A DNA stretch of 49,807 bases from Lachnospiraceae bacterium (GCA_024696825.1 JAILGL010000015.1:1-49807); one strand, 5' to 3'. Positions 35,614 to 45,373 are shown, counted from the stretch's first letter. Notes: generated by a model from the letters alone, not told the origin. Numbers and translations: made by a program.

Positions 35614-36324
35614 ATGGGCAATTTTCAGTTAAAGATAAATCAATTCGTTGAGATAGTAATGCATCAGGGTGGAATGAACCAAATACTTGAAGGCCTTAAA
35701 AATACTGTAATTATCGCAGTTTCAGGTCTTATTATAGGAATCATCATCGGTATTCTTATAGCAACAGTAAGAGTAGTTCCAAAGTACAAATTACTCCCAA
35801 GAATATTAAATGGTTTCTGTACATTTTACGTAAGCTTATTCCGTGGAACCCCTATGGTAGTGCAGTTACTTGTATTCTACTATGTACTGCTTCCAATTAT
35901 CGGCGTGAAGCTTACAGGTGTTCAGGTTTCAATCCTGGTTTTCGGTTTAAACAGTGGAGCTTACATCTCAGAAATGATGCGAGCAGGTATACAGTCAGTA
36001 GATCCGGGACAGATGGAAGCCGGACGAGCAGTGGGCCTTAGCTTCGCCACAACCATGAGAATGATAGTTATTCCACAGGCTATAAAAAACATCCTTCCTA
36101 CCCTTGGAAATGAGTTTATACAGCTCATTAAGGAGACCTCAGTAGTGAGCTTTGTAGGTGCCAGCGATTTATATGTAGCCTTTAACTACATCGGAAGTAA
36201 CAGCTATGAATTCATGGTTCCATACCTTGCAATGGCTATTATCTATATAGTGCTTGTTCTTCTCATAACCCTTGGAATAAGGATTATGGAAAAACAGCTT
36301 CGAAAGAGCGACAAGCGTAACTGA
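35614..36324 (+). CDS. Amino-acid ABC transporter permease
   Basis: The 236-residue protein is a HisM/GlnP-type permease with about five membrane segments. It has the family start [23 protein letters not shown], the segment [20 protein letters not shown] and the EAA loop [22 protein letters not shown] that contacts the ATPase. It lies 28 bases after the binding protein gene and 29 before the ATPase gene. A single permease gene suggests a homodimer. Confidence 0.95.
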   Translation: MGNFQLKINQFVEIVMHQGGMNQILEGLKNTVIIAVSGLIIGIIIGILIATVRVVPKYKLLPRILNGFCTFYVSLFRGTPMVVQLLVFYYVLLPIIGVKLTGVQVSILVFGLNSGAYISEMMRAGIQSVDPGQMEAGRAVGLSFATTMRMIVIPQAIKNILPTLGNEFIQLIKETSVVSFVGASDLYVAFNYIGSNSYEFMVPYLAMAIIYIVLVLLITLGIRIMEKQLRKSDKRN

Positions 36325-36353
36325 TAGGTAAATGCACAGAAAGGAAATATTTT

Positions 36354-37109
36354 ATGCTAGACGTAATTGATTTAAAGAAAAATTTTGACGACCAAACAGT
36401 CTTAGATGGTATAAATATTCATATAAATAAGGGCGATATCGTAGTAGTTACAGGACCTTCAGGCTCAGGAAAAAGTACATTTTTACGTTGCTTAAACTGT
36501 ATGGAGGACCCGGACGGCGGCCAGATAATATTTAACGGCGTTGATATTGCCGATATGAAGGTAGACATAAATGTACATAGAAGACATATGGGAATGGTGT
36601 TCCAGCATTTTAATCTGTTTAACAATAAGACAGTTTTACAGAACATTTCCCTTGCTCCTATCTATGTAAGAACCAAAGATAAAAATGATAAGACACCTAA
36701 GAAGGAAATAATCGCAGAGGAAAATGTAAAGGCCTTAGAGCTTCTTGAAAGAATCGGCCTGCAGGATAAGGCAGGTATGTATCCCGTAACTCTCTCAGGT
36801 GGTCAGAAGCAGCGTGTAGCCATAGTAAGAGCACTGGCCATGAACCCTGATATGATTCTCTTCGACGAGCCCACCTCAGCCCTTGATCCTGAAATGGTTG
36901 GAGAGGTTTTAGACCTTATGAAGGAGCTTGCAAAGGAAGGCATGACCATGGTTATAGTTACCCATGAAATGGGCTTTGCAAAGGAAGTTGCCAACAGAGT
37001 AATCTTTATAGATGAAGGCATTATAAAGGAAGATGCACCACCTAAGGAATTCTTTGAAAATCCAAAGGATCCAAGACTTAAGGAATTCTTATCAAAGGTG
37101 CTTATGTAA
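36354..37109 (+). CDS. Amino-acid ABC transporter ATP-binding protein (GlnQ/HisP-like)
   Basis: The 251-residue ATPase has Walker [11 protein letters not shown] (about 35-44), the Q loop MVFQHFNLF, signature [15 protein letters not shown] (about 147-161), Walker [14 protein letters not shown] and the switch His in VTHEMGF. The C-terminal part has [12 protein letters not shown], usual for polar amino-acid importers. It is the last gene of the operon and is followed by a terminator. Confidence 0.96.
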   Translation: MLDVIDLKKNFDDQTVLDGINIHINKGDIVVVTGPSGSGKSTFLRCLNCMEDPDGGQIIFNGVDIADMKVDINVHRRHMGMVFQHFNLFNNKTVLQNISLAPIYVRTKDKNDKTPKKEIIAEENVKALELLERIGLQDKAGMYPVTLSGGQKQRVAIVRALAMNPDMILFDEPTSALDPEMVGEVLDLMKELAKEGMTMVIVTHEMGFAKEVANRVIFIDEGIIKEDAPPKEFFENPKDPRLKEFLSKVLM

Positions 37110-37156
37110 GATTTATAAATGTAACGAAAAACACTTATTATTAATATTAAAACAGC

Positions 37157-37214
37157 AAAACCTCTTAGGTTTGGGAGATGCGAAATAACATCCAGAAACT
37201 AAGAGGTTTTTTAT
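37157..37214. terminator. Terminator between ABC operon and fructosamine kinase gene
   Basis: AAAACCTCTTA at 37157-37167 pairs with TAAGAGGTTTT at 37200-37210, extended inside by GTTT with AAAC and GATG with CATC, and followed by T-rich sequence on the plus strand. The A run on the other side would let it act both ways. Confidence 0.8.
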
Positions 37215-37257
37215 TCTTTAATTTATTTTAAATTATTTTAATCTATTTTAATCTATT

Positions 37258-38178
37258 TTAATCTCTTCCATAATGCTCGATTATGTCCACCGCACTTGGA
37301 ATATAGCTGGTTCCAAATAAATTTACATGATTTAAAATCTGATATAAATTATAAATATTTCTTCTGTCACTATAGCCTGATTCCAAATGATTCATACTAT
37401 TATAAGCGCGGTAAAACTCCTCCGGAAATCTTCCAAAAAGCTCTGTCATGGCAATATCTACTTCAGAGTGACCCACGTAGGCTGCAGGGTCTATTAACCA
37501 GGCCTTTCCATTACTTCCCACTATATGATTACCGGCCCAAAGATCTCCATGTACAAGGGATGGAAACTCAGGCTCTATAAGAATATCAGGAAGTCTGTCA
37601 AGAAGGGAATTAACCTTTCTCATAAGCCTTTTATCAAACTCCTTGGCATAATGCCTTGTAGCCATTCTAAGCTGGGGCTCTAATCTAAAGCTTCTAAAGA
37701 AATCTATCCAACTGTCACAGCCTGCATTAATCTGCCTGGTAGAGCCTATGAAATTATCCTCCACAAAGCCATAAATACCATCAGTAACAAATTCCTCAGT
37801 CTTAGCCTTATGAAGAGCTGCAAGCTCCACTCCAAGCTGTATATAATAGTCCTTAATCTTAGTGGAGGCTATAACCATATCCATCATAAGAAATGAATAA
37901 TTTCTATTCTCATCAAAGCCATAACAATAGACCAAAGGAGTCTTTATGGTATTAGTAGCCCTTATGGCTCCAAGACCTATGGCCTCAGCCCTAAAAAAAT
38001 CCTCTCCCTTTAATCTGTTGCATTTGACAAATACTCTCTCACCATTACTTAAGGTAAGGCACATAGCCTCATTAATATCACCACCTGTAACTGCTCTGTT
38101 ACCGGTAATACTAACTCCCTCACCAAAAACCTGTCTTATCCCCTCTTCAAGAGATGAACAACGAAATAAATCACCCAT
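37258..38178 (-). CDS. Fructosamine kinase family protein
   Basis: The 306-residue protein belongs to the fructosamine-3-kinase/APH-like family. Typical features are the start RQVFGEGVSITGNRAVTGGDINEAMCL, the Lys of VFVKCN, the catalytic loop LVHGDLWAGNHIV (HGDxxxxN, about 212-224) and the metal motif WLIDPAAYVGHSEVDIAM. Such kinases phosphorylate sugar-amine adducts so that they break down, either to repair glycated proteins or to use Amadori compounds. AAGGAG precedes the ATG. It lies just after the terminator of the exported protein gene and is probably separate from it. Confidence 0.92.
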   Translation of the reverse strand: MGDLFRCSSLEEGIRQVFGEGVSITGNRAVTGGDINEAMCLTLSNGERVFVKCNRLKGEDFFRAEAIGLGAIRATNTIKTPLVYCYGFDENRNYSFLMMDMVIASTKIKDYYIQLGVELAALHKAKTEEFVTDGIYGFVEDNFIGSTRQINAGCDSWIDFFRSFRLEPQLRMATRHYAKEFDKRLMRKVNSLLDRLPDILIEPEFPSLVHGDLWAGNHIVGSNGKAWLIDPAAYVGHSEVDIAMTELFGRFPEEFYRAYNSMNHLESGYSDRRNIYNLYQILNHVNLFGTSYIPSAVDIIEHYGRD

Positions 38179-38203
38179 AGCTTATCTCCTTATATCAAAA
38201 ATA

Positions 38204-38229
38204 ATCCCCCTCCAATTAAGGAGGGGGAT
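38204..38229 (-). terminator. Terminator of the exported protein gene
   Basis: A perfect 10-bp GC-rich stem (ATCCCCCTCC with GGAGGGGGAT) with a 6-base loop is followed on the minus strand by TTATTTTT. It lies 33 bases after the stop of the 38262-39347 gene. Confidence 0.9.
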
Positions 38230-38261
38230 GTGTTATGTATATTATTAAATAATTTTAAATA

Positions 38262-39347
38262 TTATGGAGTATTAGTATTAGTATTAGTAGTAGTAACCTT
38301 TGTAAATGCGAGTGCAATCTGGAAATCCTGACCTGCTGTAGCATTCCAGCAATCCTCGTCTTCACCCTCAAGCCATACTCTAACTGTTACACATACAGCA
38401 TTACCATAATTACTTGAAGAATTTGTACAGTTACCTGCGTAATTATCAGTTATTGTAGGGCTCTTACCAGGTACAGTAACTATACTATCTGCACCAGTTC
38501 CATCACCATCACCAGTCTGATTAACAGCAACAACATCACCATAAGCTGCACCAGAACCCTGAGTTCCTAATGTAGCAGCAGAATCAAGAGCCTTACCATC
38601 CTGATAATACTTAGAAGTAGTCTGAGCTGTTGTGCCTGCATATGGAATAATTACACCATTACCAGTCTTATTTGCTGTCTTAAGAACTGCAACTCTTGCT
38701 GCTTTATATAACATACTAGTATCACCATTACCAGGCTGAACTGCATCACCATTGGTACCCTTTATAACTGTTGCCTTAACACTAAGACTTACATCAGATG
38801 CCTGAGTTGTACGAATCCAAACTGGGAAATCGATGTAATCTGCAGCAGCATTGGCATTAGGAGTAACATTTGCCGGATGCTTTGTTGTAACAAGAGTCTT
38901 AGTTCCTTCTGTACCTGCTGTAGAAGTACCAACTGAATTTACTGTCTTACCAACACCATTAGCATCATCTGTGGTCCAGATATTAGCACCATTAACAGAT
39001 GAAGCAGGTTCAAGCTTTGGTGCAAGATAATAATCATAAAATGCAACTGTATTAGACCAGTCTAATGACTCGTCACTGTTTGCAGGTGCCTGAACCATAT
39101 CAACACCGTTATCAGTTCCTTTAGCTGTTAAAACACCGCTATTCTGTCCTAAACCAAGTGAGATTTCAATGGTCTCTGGTACGGTAGCTGTCATGTTGAT
39201 ACCTGTAACCTCAACCTCTTTACTCATTGTGAACCATGCTACAGTTGTTGTAACAAGCATTAAAGCTGATACTAAAAGCATCGCTGTAGCCGACATTAAT
39301 TTCTTACGATTTGAATAATTAACCTTTCTTTCTTTTTTGTCTTTCAT
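38262..39347 (-). CDS. Exported protein with SipW-type signal and C-terminal WLEGxDxDC motif
   Basis: The start at 39347 follows AAGGAG. The 361-residue protein has a basic N-terminus and hydrophobic stretch (about 16-38) ending VTTTVAWFTMSKEVEV, the pattern of SipW-dependent signals of TasA/camelysin-like proteins (AxFT). The rest is Thr/Asn/Gly/Ala-rich with few charges and probably all beta. Near the end it has VCVTVRVWLEGEDEDCWN and a final strand, a pattern shared with the 46189-46902 product. It has its own strong promoter and terminator, as expected for an abundant surface protein. A role as fibre or surface-layer subunit processed by the neighbouring peptidases is inference. Confidence 0.8.
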   Translation of the reverse strand: MKDKKERKVNYSNRKKLMSATAMLLVSALMLVTTTVAWFTMSKEVEVTGINMTATVPETIEISLGLGQNSGVLTAKGTDNGVDMVQAPANSDESLDWSNTVAFYDYYLAPKLEPASSVNGANIWTTDDANGVGKTVNSVGTSTAGTEGTKTLVTTKHPANVTPNANAAADYIDFPVWIRTTQASDVSLSVKATVIKGTNGDAVQPGNGDTSMLYKAARVAVLKTANKTGNGVIIPYAGTTAQTTSKYYQDGKALDSAATLGTQGSGAAYGDVVAVNQTGDGDGTGADSIVTVPGKSPTITDNYAGNCTNSSSNYGNAVCVTVRVWLEGEDEDCWNATAGQDFQIALAFTKVTTTNTNTNTP

Positions 39348-39529
39348 AGCACATCTCCTTTTCCAAAACCATGCTTTTACTTGAAATAATATAATAAACA
39401 ATTCGTGACCAAATAAAAGCATTAATTTTAAATAATACTTAAAACATTGATACTCTCTTCTTACTATATTAACTTTTCATAATTCAATTTCCGATCAAAT
39501 TAGAAGTTAATCCCTTTAAGATTAAACAT

Positions 39530-39559
39530 ACTTTAGCATAGCAAACTCCCTATTGTCAA
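39530..39559 (-). promoter_or_regulatory. Promoter of the exported protein gene
   Basis: On the minus strand TTGACA (39559-39554) and TAAAGT (39535-39530) have an 18-base spacer. Transcription would start near 39523, leaving an untranslated leader of about 175 bases. The remaining bases up to 39706 show nothing I can name. Confidence 0.6.
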
Positions 39560-39706
39560 GCGTTTTTCTAAAATATTTATTAAGGTTTCTTAAGAATTTT
39601 CGAAAATCTAACGAAAATCACTTTTCAAGCCTTGCAAACGCCCTATTTACAGCATTTCTTATTTCTAAAATCCAATTTTCCATCGAAATATCACATTACA
39701 AAAATA

Positions 39707-39940
39707 TTACAAACTATTTAACTGTTTTTGAAGTTCAGTCATGTGATTTCTAACTGAGGTAATCTCACCTGTATATTTATTAAACCACTCAACATCCCTT
39801 TCATCAGGGGTTTCCTGTAAAAGCACCGCCTGCACTAACGCGGACTGAGAACGCGAACGCTTTCTTTCTATTTCTTTTATGGTCTGCATGCAAAGCTTTA
39901 TTTCTTTTTTAAGCTTACGTTTTTTACTCCAATCTGACAT
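39707..39940 (-). CDS. Small coiled-coil protein of the export cluster
   Basis: This 77-residue protein has no membrane segment or signal. It is basic at the start (WSKKRKLKKEIKLCMQTIKEIERKRSRSQ), then helical with the block ETPDERDVEWFNKYTGEITSVRNHM and a heptad-like end (MTELQKQLNSL). AAGGAGG lies seven bases before the ATG. It is the last gene of the minus-strand series, 66 bases after the 153-residue membrane protein. I do not recognise it. Confidence 0.72.
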   Translation of the reverse strand: MSDWSKKRKLKKEIKLCMQTIKEIERKRSRSQSALVQAVLLQETPDERDVEWFNKYTGEITSVRNHMTELQKQLNSL

Positions 39941-40006
39941 AGTAAACCTCCTTATATCTTTAAAGTATTTACCTTTTGTATCTTTTTTATCCTTTATTTT
40001 AACTTT

Positions 40007-40468
40007 TTATTTACCCTTTTTATCTATCTCTTTAACCACTGCTTTTGCTTCATCATAGCCCTTGTCATAATTTTTGGCAATGTCGTCAACAGCCTTTTTA
40101 TAAGCCTTTAAACGCTCTTCGTCATTCATCTGTTTAGGATATTTGATGATAATGGTGCTGAGCTCATTAACAGCTATTTTCTGCTCCTCAGTTACTTCTT
40201 CTAATAGGAAGCAAAAGCTGTTGGCAGAACTCATGTCATATATGATTCGCCTGTATCTAAGCTCCTTATCTCCCGATGCATTCAGGTAAGATTCTATATC
40301 ATCGGAAGCATGATTTAGATTAGTTATAAACTGTTCTCTGTACTGTGTCTGTACACGCCTGGTTTCGTTGATGTACAATGCAATAAATACAATCAAGCCA
40401 ATGGTAGTAATTATCGCAAGTATAATAGCGCGAAACATTCGGCCTCTCATTATATCTTCCTGTGACAA
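40007..40468 (-). CDS. Small membrane-anchored protein of the export cluster
   Basis: The start is a TTG eight bases after AAAGGAGG; it directly follows the stop of the second signal peptidase gene. The 153-residue protein has one membrane helix (about 12-33, AIILAIITTIGLIVFIALYI) and then an outer helical domain of about 115 residues with many charges (ETRRVQTQYREQFITNLNHASDDIESYL, KKAVDDIAKNYDKGYDEAK). It could be an adaptor for the peptidase or a tether for the exported proteins. I do not recognise a family. Confidence 0.72.
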   Translation of the reverse strand: MSQEDIMRGRMFRAIILAIITTIGLIVFIALYINETRRVQTQYREQFITNLNHASDDIESYLNASGDKELRYRRIIYDMSSANSFCFLLEEVTEEQKIAVNELSTIIIKYPKQMNDEERLKAYKKAVDDIAKNYDKGYDEAKAVVKEIDKKGK

Positions 40469-41236
40469 TTATGAATCCTCCTTTCCTGCTTTTTCATTTT
40501 CTTTTTCATTTGCATTTGCATTTTCAACAGCATTTTTGTCATCTAAAACGCCTTCTGTCTCAACTGCATTTTTCTTATCGAAAATGCCTTCAGCCTTAAT
40601 ATCCTTCCCCTTAAGCTCTTCCTCTCTGAGTCTCTCCTTCTCCTTTTCAATGGCCTCTCTCATGCGCTCCTCGTAGGAAAGCTCTTTCTTTTCATCCTTA
40701 ACTTCCTTACCAAGCATCATGATGGTTCTGGTTTCATGAAGAGCCATAGCTGTGATGCAAAGCATTATAAAAAGCATTAATACCTTTCTGAAATCCCCAA
40801 ATGTAGCTAACCAGGTAAATACCTTGGACTTTCTCTGATATTTTCCATAAACCTGATCATAGCTAACAGCCAGTTTATCATCTGTCGGATTAGCATCACC
40901 GCGGGTTGTAAAGGTTCCATCTGAATTAACATTTACAATTCTATGAGTTACAGGGAAATTCTTAGCATCCTCTTCCTTGGATTTAAATGTAATTATATCC
41001 CCTTCCTGTAACTCTTCCTTTGGAACTTTCTTTATTAAAATAAAATCATCAACATGCAGAGTCGGCTCCATACTACCTGTTATTACATGCATTACGCCAC
41101 GTTTATTAATTAAAACTGCATTTCCTTTGGCTGACTGCACTACCAGATAGATAGCTGCTCCGCAAAGAATCAGTATTAATGCCAGCATTATGACCACAAC
41201 AATAGTGGATTTTTTACTGCTCTTTTTTTCTGACAT
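40469..41236 (-). CDS. ER-type (SipW-like) signal peptidase I, second copy
   Basis: The 255-residue protein has an N-terminal membrane helix (about 11-33), the catalytic Ser55 in HVITGSMEPTL, and His98 in FPVTHRIVNV in place of the usual Lys, followed by TFTTRGDANPTDD. Ser/His signal peptidases of this kind (SipW in Bacillus) process TasA-like fibre proteins. A second membrane helix lies near 150-170, and the tail (about 180-255) is a charged coiled coil ending in Asn/Glu repeats. GGAGG precedes the ATG. Confidence 0.93.
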   Translation of the reverse strand: MSEKKSSKKSTIVVVIMLALILILCGAAIYLVVQSAKGNAVLINKRGVMHVITGSMEPTLHVDDFILIKKVPKEELQEGDIITFKSKEEDAKNFPVTHRIVNVNSDGTFTTRGDANPTDDKLAVSYDQVYGKYQRKSKVFTWLATFGDFRKVLMLFIMLCITAMALHETRTIMMLGKEVKDEKKELSYEERMREAIEKEKERLREEELKGKDIKAEGIFDKKNAVETEGVLDDKNAVENANANEKENEKAGKEDS

Positions 41237-41306
41237 TTTATACTTCCTCCAATCTGCTACCTTTACGCGCTTATCTTACATGCTTCTTATACATTTAAGC
41301 ATTTTC

Positions 41307-43559
41307 TTACGCGCTTTTTTTATTCTGAGAGTCATTCTCATTTAAGTCATATTTCTTAGTCTTTTCAACTACCCAGCGCCTAAAGTATTCTAACTGACTA
41401 ACATGATATTCCTTGTAAAGGCGTTTCATCTCAGTACGAATCTCCTTCTCCTCTTCAGGAGTACGATTAGGTGGAGTATAGGTAGGCTTTGGCTTGTTCT
41501 TTGCTGCTTTCTTTCTCTTGCGCTTGAACTTCCAATCGTCTATATCTCGAAGCACGGTGTATTTGGTGGTTTGAGCGTATTTCCTGTAGTAAACCTCCAT
41601 CTTCTCGCGCTCTTCCTTCTGACGTTTCTTCTCAGCCTTATTAGCCTCGATTTCAGCCCTCTTTTTCTTCCAGTCAGGATTATCTGTATCCTCTGGAATA
41701 AGGTTAAATAGGAATACCAAAAGAGCTCTAATAAGCCTTGGAATGAGATAAATCGGATTATAAGAGTATTCCTTATAAATAGTCTTAAATGGCTTGCTCT
41801 CGTAGTAATTTCTAAGAGCCTTAAGTCTCTCAGCCTTCTCCTTCTCAACTCTTTCCTTCTCACGCTTCTGCTGCTCGAGCTTCATACGGGCTACAACCTC
41901 ACGAGGATCCTCAGAAATCTCTTCTTCCTTCTCTTCCATGGAAGCCTTAACTTCTTCAATTTCATCCTCAGTAACCTCAGAAACAGCCTCTCTGTATTCT
42001 TCTCTTTCCTGAGCCTTCTCTCTTTCTTTCTCTATCTCAGAGTCACCCAGCACACCTTCTGCATCTCCAAGCTCGCTTCGAACCATAGCCTTCTCTTCCT
42101 GAAGTCTGGCTCTCTCTGCGATAAGGCGCTCTTCCTCTTCTTTTCTCTTTCTCTCCTCTTCCTCTCGTCTCTTCTTTTCCTCGATAAGACGTAAGCGCTC
42201 CTGCTCCTGACGCTCCCTTTCCTTGGCTGCTGCCTCCTGCTCTGCCTTCTTCTTGGCAAGCATAATCTGAAGCTGCCTCTCTTCTTCTTCTTTCTTTCTC
42301 CTTAAGCGCTCGCGCTCCTCTTCTCTTTCTCTCTCGATTCTAAGTCTTTCATCACGACGACGCTTAGCATCCTCAGCCGCCTTAATACGAGCAAGTCTCT
42401 TTCTCTCTTCTTCATCTCTATAGGCTTTTTCCACAGTCAGAGCCTTATTAATCTCATCAAAAACAAGGGCCGGATTCTCAGGCATGGTGCGGACAAATGC
42501 TTTCTCTGCATCCTCAGCTATATAGCCTGCTGCCCCTGAGACTGATATATCATAATCAGAGGAAAGTTCTCTGTCAAAACGCTTTACAAACTTAGGTTTT
42601 AAGCGCTTTCTTTTATCCTTCTTAAGCTCCTTTATGGTTCCTTCTTCTGCCTCACCCTCCATTTTATACTGGAAAAGCACCATTTGAAGAATGGCAAGCT
42701 TAAAAAAGTTCTCTATATAATCGCCATCAGGTTCGATAGCGGTATCTTCCATATTAATCTCATATCCAGCCTTATCATAGCTTTCAATGTACTGCCAAAG
42801 AGTAAGACACGCCTTCAAATCCACATTTTTCATAATGGCATTAGTACGCATTACAGGTGGCCTGATAAATGTATTACCAAGGGTTGTACAAAGCTCAGAA
42901 CCCTTATAGCCCTCTATGGTTTTCTTTAATTTCTCAACTCTCTGCCAGATAGTATAACCACTTTCATCATAATCATCCAAGCTTGATACACTTTCAAGCT
43001 TGACTTCTATTTTCATTTTTCTACCCTTGCCTGTATTAAGGACAGAGTCATAGCCAAGGGTATAAGCCTGTTCATCCTTTGCAACCTGAACAAGCTTCTC
43101 ATAACGAGTGGTTATAAAAATGTAGAGCCTATCCACCAATGTATTAATAAACTTATTCTCATAGGTTTCAAGACTTTCTTCTTTGTGAACATTTAGAATT
43201 TTAGAAGGAGTGATTTTACCGGTCTTCTCATCCACACTCTGAATTAAATCCGTATGCTGAGCAAGATGCTTAACACTCTCCACAGTTATTTTTTTAGATA
43301 GAGCTATAGGCACTACCTCTTCAACATCCTCGATAGTTCTTCTTGGATTTCTAATGGCATTGTCCACGTGAATAATTCCATTTTCAATGGCCTCAACCCA
43401 GGAAACATCTATAGCCTTCTGCATTAATTTACGATTTACCTGGAAGGTATTAGGGCTACGGTGAAGCTGTGAATTGAGCGCAGTAAATAAATCATCATTA
43501 TCGAGATATTTTATCAAATCATGAAAATCCGTATAAAGTTCTCCGATTGTCTCACTCAT
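41307..43559 (-). CDS. DUF2357-like protein with long charged coiled coil
   Basis: The ATG at 43559 has AGGTGA six bases before; a GTG at 43565 is possible. The first 350 residues (RNPRRTIEDVEEVVPIAL, SKILNVHKEESLETYENKFINTL) resemble DUF2357, a domain found in proteins that partner McrB-type ATPases. Residues about 375-590 are a long Arg/Glu coiled coil with repeats such as ERLRRKKEEEERQ. A hydrophobic stretch IYLIPRLIRALLVFLFNLI (near 600-620) may dip into the membrane, and the rest is Lys/Arg-rich. I see no PD-(D/E)xK nuclease motif after the domain. It lies downstream of the membrane AAA+ gene. The DUF2357 call is by memory of the family pattern. Confidence 0.7.
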   Translation of the reverse strand: MSETIGELYTDFHDLIKYLDNDDLFTALNSQLHRSPNTFQVNRKLMQKAIDVSWVEAIENGIIHVDNAIRNPRRTIEDVEEVVPIALSKKITVESVKHLAQHTDLIQSVDEKTGKITPSKILNVHKEESLETYENKFINTLVDRLYIFITTRYEKLVQVAKDEQAYTLGYDSVLNTGKGRKMKIEVKLESVSSLDDYDESGYTIWQRVEKLKKTIEGYKGSELCTTLGNTFIRPPVMRTNAIMKNVDLKACLTLWQYIESYDKAGYEINMEDTAIEPDGDYIENFFKLAILQMVLFQYKMEGEAEEGTIKELKKDKRKRLKPKFVKRFDRELSSDYDISVSGAAGYIAEDAEKAFVRTMPENPALVFDEINKALTVEKAYRDEEERKRLARIKAAEDAKRRRDERLRIEREREEERERLRRKKEEEERQLQIMLAKKKAEQEAAAKERERQEQERLRLIEEKKRREEEERKRKEEEERLIAERARLQEEKAMVRSELGDAEGVLGDSEIEKEREKAQEREEYREAVSEVTEDEIEEVKASMEEKEEEISEDPREVVARMKLEQQKREKERVEKEKAERLKALRNYYESKPFKTIYKEYSYNPIYLIPRLIRALLVFLFNLIPEDTDNPDWKKKRAEIEANKAEKKRQKEEREKMEVYYRKYAQTTKYTVLRDIDDWKFKRKRKKAAKNKPKPTYTPPNRTPEEEKEIRTEMKRLYKEYHVSQLEYFRRWVVEKTKKYDLNENDSQNKKSA

Positions 43560-43609
43560 ATTCACTCACCTACCTTTCCCTTATTAATTAATGCCTTCTA
43601 ATGAAACAC

Positions 43610-43629
43610 CTCTAACCAGATGGTTAGAG
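43610..43629. other. Hairpin between the AAA+ and DUF2357-like genes
   Basis: CTCTAACC at 43610-43617 and GGTTAGAG at 43622-43629 form a perfect 8-bp stem with a 4-base loop. No T run follows on the minus strand, so it is more likely a processing or stability element than a terminator. Confidence 0.5.
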
Positions 43630-43688
43630 ATGTACATTTAAACATTTTAAGATTTTTGAAATGCTTCTAAAAATATAGAAAATATAAA

Positions 43689-45257
43689 TTAGAAAAGCTT
43701 CTGAAGTCTCTCAAGATATGCGATAGACTCCTTCATCTGTCCCTTGCCAAAAAGCTTTAAAAGGTATACACATAACTCTTTAAGCTCATCTCTAAGCATA
43801 GCAAGGTTAAGTGATTCAAACTTTCTAAATATCTTAGTAGCAAGTACATAATCGATAGCATCCAGCTCTTCTCCGCCGCAGGCAACATATACAGGAACAA
43901 AGAGTCCCATCTGCATAAGAATACGGTTACCAAAGGCAACTCTGAGTTTTTCGATAACCCAAAGGTCAAGCTGCTGTATCTTTTTCAAATTTTCCTGAGA
44001 AATTGGATACATCTTAAATGCCTCTTCAAAGAGTTCTGTAAGATGATCAAATCCCATATTTATAGGTGGGGTATCAGGTGCTTCAAAAGCGATACCCTTA
44101 GCGTCTAAGTTAATTGGCTGAGCACGGTCATATACCTTATCTGCGATAGAGAAGGTAGAATCGTCGTTATTAGCCGTTCCAATATACCATACGTTCTGAG
44201 GTATACGAATTTTACCATGGTCGAGATGCTCAGGGTCGGTACTCCATACATTTGGCACAATGTCAAGCTCCCACTCATTAGGATCCGGCATTTCGAGAAT
44301 AGATAACATCTCTGCAAAATAGTACTCGACACGGGCGATATTCATCTCGTCGAGAAGTATGATATTAATATCGTTATTATAGCTTGATGCGTAAATACGC
44401 TTTAATACTTCAGTTTCATTAAAGTTCTTTGTAAATTCATTGAAATAACCAAAGAGCTCAGTTCTATCACGCCAGGAAGGCTGAACTGAAGCTATGGTAG
44501 AATCCTTCTGCAAAAACTTACCAAAGGAATATGGTAAGGAAGTTTTACCTGTACCGGAAATACCCTGTAAAATAATAAGCTTTGTAGATGCCATACCTGC
44601 TATAAATAAACGAATTGTCTTAAGTTCATAATAAAGATTCATACGTGAGCATGCGAAATTTCTAAATCTCTCTGCAAACTCAGCAAGAGTAATAGCATTA
44701 TCATACTCAGGTGGTGTATAAGTCTTGTAGAAATTATCAACCTCCATAAGCTTTGAAAAACGCATATCTGTAGTAACGATAACACCTTCCTCTGTAAGCT
44801 CCTCCTGCTCCTGGCCTTCTCCCTGTGAATCAGGTAAAGCGCCACCTGCCATAGACAGCGCTCCAGCTCCTCCGCCAACACCCATGGCAGAAACCTTCAT
44901 AGCCATAATCTCGTCCTTTTCCTTAACAAGCTTAAGAACTCTCTGCTGTAAAAGCGAAATCTCCTCCAAAAGATCCTCATTACTTACGATAGAATGACGG
45001 AAACGGAAATATTTACGAATAAGAAGAATTATCATAAATACCAAAAGTACGTAGATAAGCACTACCACTACAAGTGATAAAATCGCAAGAATCCATCCCG
45101 GAGTTCCAAAGCTTCCACTATATTGACGAAATTGTTTAATATATCTAGGTATATCAAATACCTGCCTGAATCCCCTGGCTATGCCTAAAAACATCTCCGC
45201 ATACCCTTGTAGCATGTCGGTAATAAAGGCAAAGAACCATTTTAAATATTCATTCAT
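43689..45257 (-). CDS. Membrane-anchored McrB/MoxR-type AAA+ ATPase
   Basis: The 522-residue protein has an amphipathic start, a strong membrane helix at 55-80, a coiled coil at about 92-122, a Gly/Ala/Glu linker, and an AAA+ domain from about 215. Walker A is GISGTGKTS (232-240), Walker B IILLDEMNIARVEYYFAEML (299-318) and sensor 1 GTANND (360-365); the LDEMNIARVEYYFAEML pattern is that of McrB. McrB normally is soluble, binds GTP and drives the McrC nuclease. Here it is fixed to the membrane and sits between two signal peptidases. AAGGGA precedes the ATG. Its likely partner is the DUF2357-like protein that follows. Confidence 0.88.
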   Translation of the reverse strand: MNEYLKWFFAFITDMLQGYAEMFLGIARGFRQVFDIPRYIKQFRQYSGSFGTPGWILAILSLVVVVLIYVLLVFMIILLIRKYFRFRHSIVSNEDLLEEISLLQQRVLKLVKEKDEIMAMKVSAMGVGGGAGALSMAGGALPDSQGEGQEQEELTEEGVIVTTDMRFSKLMEVDNFYKTYTPPEYDNAITLAEFAERFRNFACSRMNLYYELKTIRLFIAGMASTKLIILQGISGTGKTSLPYSFGKFLQKDSTIASVQPSWRDRTELFGYFNEFTKNFNETEVLKRIYASSYNNDINIILLDEMNIARVEYYFAEMLSILEMPDPNEWELDIVPNVWSTDPEHLDHGKIRIPQNVWYIGTANNDDSTFSIADKVYDRAQPINLDAKGIAFEAPDTPPINMGFDHLTELFEEAFKMYPISQENLKKIQQLDLWVIEKLRVAFGNRILMQMGLFVPVYVACGGEELDAIDYVLATKIFRKFESLNLAMLRDELKELCVYLLKLFGKGQMKESIAYLERLQKLF

Positions 45258-45373
45258 ATAATCCCTTTCACACTATTAGTAATTACACCAAATCCATAAA
45301 CTCAATTTATTAATAATCTCAATCCACTAATAATCTCAATCCATTAATAATCTATAATCTTACTGTTAGTTCT

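Noticed and set aside
41307-45257. AAA+ and DUF2357-like genes as an ordinary McrBC restriction system
   Set aside because: The ATPase has a membrane helix and no DNA-binding domain, no nuclease motif is visible in the partner, and the neighbours are signal peptidases and exported proteins.
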